NCBI GenBank assembly: GCA_017853455.1
Contig: JAFMJM010000042.1
Coordinates: 1-13,480 of the forward strand
Direction of reading: 5' to 3'
DNA: 13,480 nt
From: Acidimicrobiia bacterium
Lineage (GTDB): Bacteria > Actinomycetota > Acidimicrobiia > IMCC26256 > PALSA-555
Shown here: in pieces, positions 12,543 through 13,480 of the stretch
Numbering within the stretch: the first letter of the stretch is position 1
Layout: each line of letters opens with the position of its first letter
Notes under the pieces: generated by a model
Databases searched by the model: none
Seen by the model: the letters and a program-made list of their open reading frames with translations, nothing else
What the model was told of the DNA's origin: nothing
Position numbers and translations under genes: made by a program

Positions 12543-13480
12543 TCAGCGGTCCCCGGTGCCGTCCACGAACCGCCGGGCGGTGTGGTGGAGGTGACGGAGC
12601 ATGATCTCCTGGTCGTTGAGCGGGAACCGCTTGACCGGGGAGTACGCCTCGAGCATCGTCTGGGTCGCCTCGAGGGTGTTGCAGTCCTGGAGGCCGAACT
12701 CGGTGAACGTCACGGCGGCGAGCTCCTGACGGAGCCGGTCGAGCGCCGTGGGTGGCGGCGCGAAGTACAGCGAGCACTCGAAGACGTGCCGGTCGTACGC
12801 GGTCGGCCAGTAGTGGTACGTGAGGTACCAGCCCGGCTTCCAGAGCAGCACCATGAAGTTGGGGAAGAACAGGAACGAGTCGAGACCCCACGCCCGGTGC
12901 CGGGCCGGGTTGGCCCCCGGAGGGAGGTCGGCGAGGCCCGGCACGTCGGGCGGGTCCCACGGCCCGAAGTTGCCGCTGCGCAACGCCCGCTCGATCGGCT
13001 TGACCATCATGAGGTCCTTGGGCGGCGCCATCGCACCCCACGACGACACCATGGCGTGCGGGCCGTCGATCTCGTAGTGCAGCGCCTCGAAACCGACGTT
13101 CACCAACTTGCCCGCCTCGCCGGTCTGGTACTGCTTCGCGTGCAGCACGGGTGCGTGGTAGAACTCGGTGAAGGCGTCGATGTAGAGCTTCCAGTTGGCG
13201 TTGATCTCCGACCGGTACGAGTAGACCTCGGTGAACTCGTGGAACGGGTACCCGGCGATCCCGGCGCCGAGCGGTCCGAGCCAGTCGGCGACCGACGTGG
13301 TGTTGTCGGGGTCGACGTTGACGAACACGAAGCCCTCCCACACCTCGCACTGCACGGGTGCAAGGCCGAGGTCGGCCTTGTCGACGTCGAAGAACTCGTT
13401 CTCCTGCTGGATGAAGGTGAGCTCGCCGTCGAGCGCGTAGCGCCAGGCGTGGTACTTGCACTGGAACTGCCGGCAGACGC
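12543..13480 (-). CDS. Rieske-type ring-hydroxylating oxygenase alpha subunit (start outside window)
   Basis: The frame is open from the right edge, so only the C-terminal 312 residues are present; a GTG at 13355 sometimes taken as a start is internal. The edge segment reads CRQFQCKYHAWRYALDGEL, containing the second Rieske pair CxxH (Cys at 13458-13460, His at 13449-13451). The mononuclear iron site is seen in NWKLYIDAFTEFYHAPVLH (Asp at 13176-13178, His at 13155-13157 and 13140-13142), with the third ligand Asp at 12684-12686 in LQDCNTLE. Such enzymes hydroxylate or dihydroxylate ring or side-chain carbons using a ferredoxin/reductase pair not present here. It precedes GH2 by 1 bp and heads the right operon as far as can be seen. 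Substrate prediction from this part is not safe. Confidence 0.93.
   Translation of the reverse strand, partial: VCRQFQCKYHAWRYALDGELTFIQQENEFFDVDKADLGLAPVQCEVWEGFVFVNVDPDNTTSVADWLGPLGAGIAGYPFHEFTEVYSYRSEINANWKLYIDAFTEFYHAPVLHAKQYQTGEAGKLVNVGFEALHYEIDGPHAMVSSWGAMAPPKDLMMVKPIERALRSGNFGPWDPPDVPGLADLPPGANPARHRAWGLDSFLFFPNFMVLLWKPGWYLTYHYWPTAYDRHVFECSLYFAPPPTALDRLRQELAAVTFTEFGLQDCNTLEATQTMLEAYSPVKRFPLNDQEIMLRHLHHTARRFVDGTGDR

Noticed and set aside
11225..12604. 459-codon plus-strand frame opposite the GH2 gene
   Set aside because: No motifs, biased composition, and fully antisense to the GH2 catalytic and N-terminal domains.
12543..13355. Complete 270-residue Rieske protein starting at GTG 13355
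   Set aside because: The frame stays open to the window edge and encodes the Rieske CxxH pair upstream, so the GTG is an internal valine codon.

Overview
The window is a dense block of catabolic or oxidative genes from a high-GC (roughly 70% by eye), G/C-ending-codon genome. Gene families (FadE-type acyl-CoA dehydrogenase, lipid-transfer-type thiolase-fold enzyme with a DUF35 partner, HSD17B4-type SDR, Rieske oxygenases, nitronate monooxygenase family flavoprotein) and frequent GTG/TTG starts suggest an actinobacterium of the Acidimicrobiia or mycobacterial/rhodococcal kind. That taxonomic call is inference. Everything is on the minus strand except one SDR gene. No tRNA, rRNA, CRISPR array or insertion sequence was seen.

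Left operon (minus strand, transcribed from about 3500 down to 1 and off the window). A 10-codon leader ORF with a strong Shine-Dalgarno overlaps an acyl-CoA-dehydrogenase-fold protein lacking the catalytic glutamate at both known positions. It is followed by a PhnD/SsuA-like binding protein with no signal peptide, a fusion of a TusA-like domain (without the TusA cysteine) with a ferritin-like diiron domain, and the N-terminus of a Rieske oxygenase. Three different oxygen-activating or flavin folds and a cytosolic solute-binding fold are tightly coupled here. This is the best candidate for an undescribed system; I propose an oxidative pathway on a small or heteroatom-containing substrate, with the binding protein as carrier or sensor (inference).

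Middle. A divergent SDR gene (plus strand) shares a 128-bp control region with the left operon. It ends 4 bp from the convergent end of a nitronate monooxygenase family gene.

Right block (minus strand, from beyond 13480 down to 4536). The order of transcription is Rieske oxygenase alpha subunit (start outside the window), GH2 glycoside hydrolase, HSD17B4-like SDR, FadE-type acyl-CoA dehydrogenase, a short gap with a hairpin, a 92-residue unknown protein, a thiolase-fold enzyme without the nucleophilic cysteine (Ltp2 aldolase-like), its DUF35 zinc-ribbon partner, and the nitronate monooxygenase family protein. The first four are joined by 4-bp overlaps or a 1-bp gap, as are the Ltp2-like and DUF35 genes. 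The set reads as a route for a glycosylated polycyclic substrate such as a steroid or terpenoid glycoside: sugar removal, ring or side-chain hydroxylation, CoA-ester desaturation, alcohol oxidation and retro-aldol side-chain cleavage. The substrate is inferred, not shown.

Only short intergenic gaps exist (all under 130 bp). They contain a few inverted repeats that could be operators or terminators; none matches the KstR or KstR2 operator patterns that I know.
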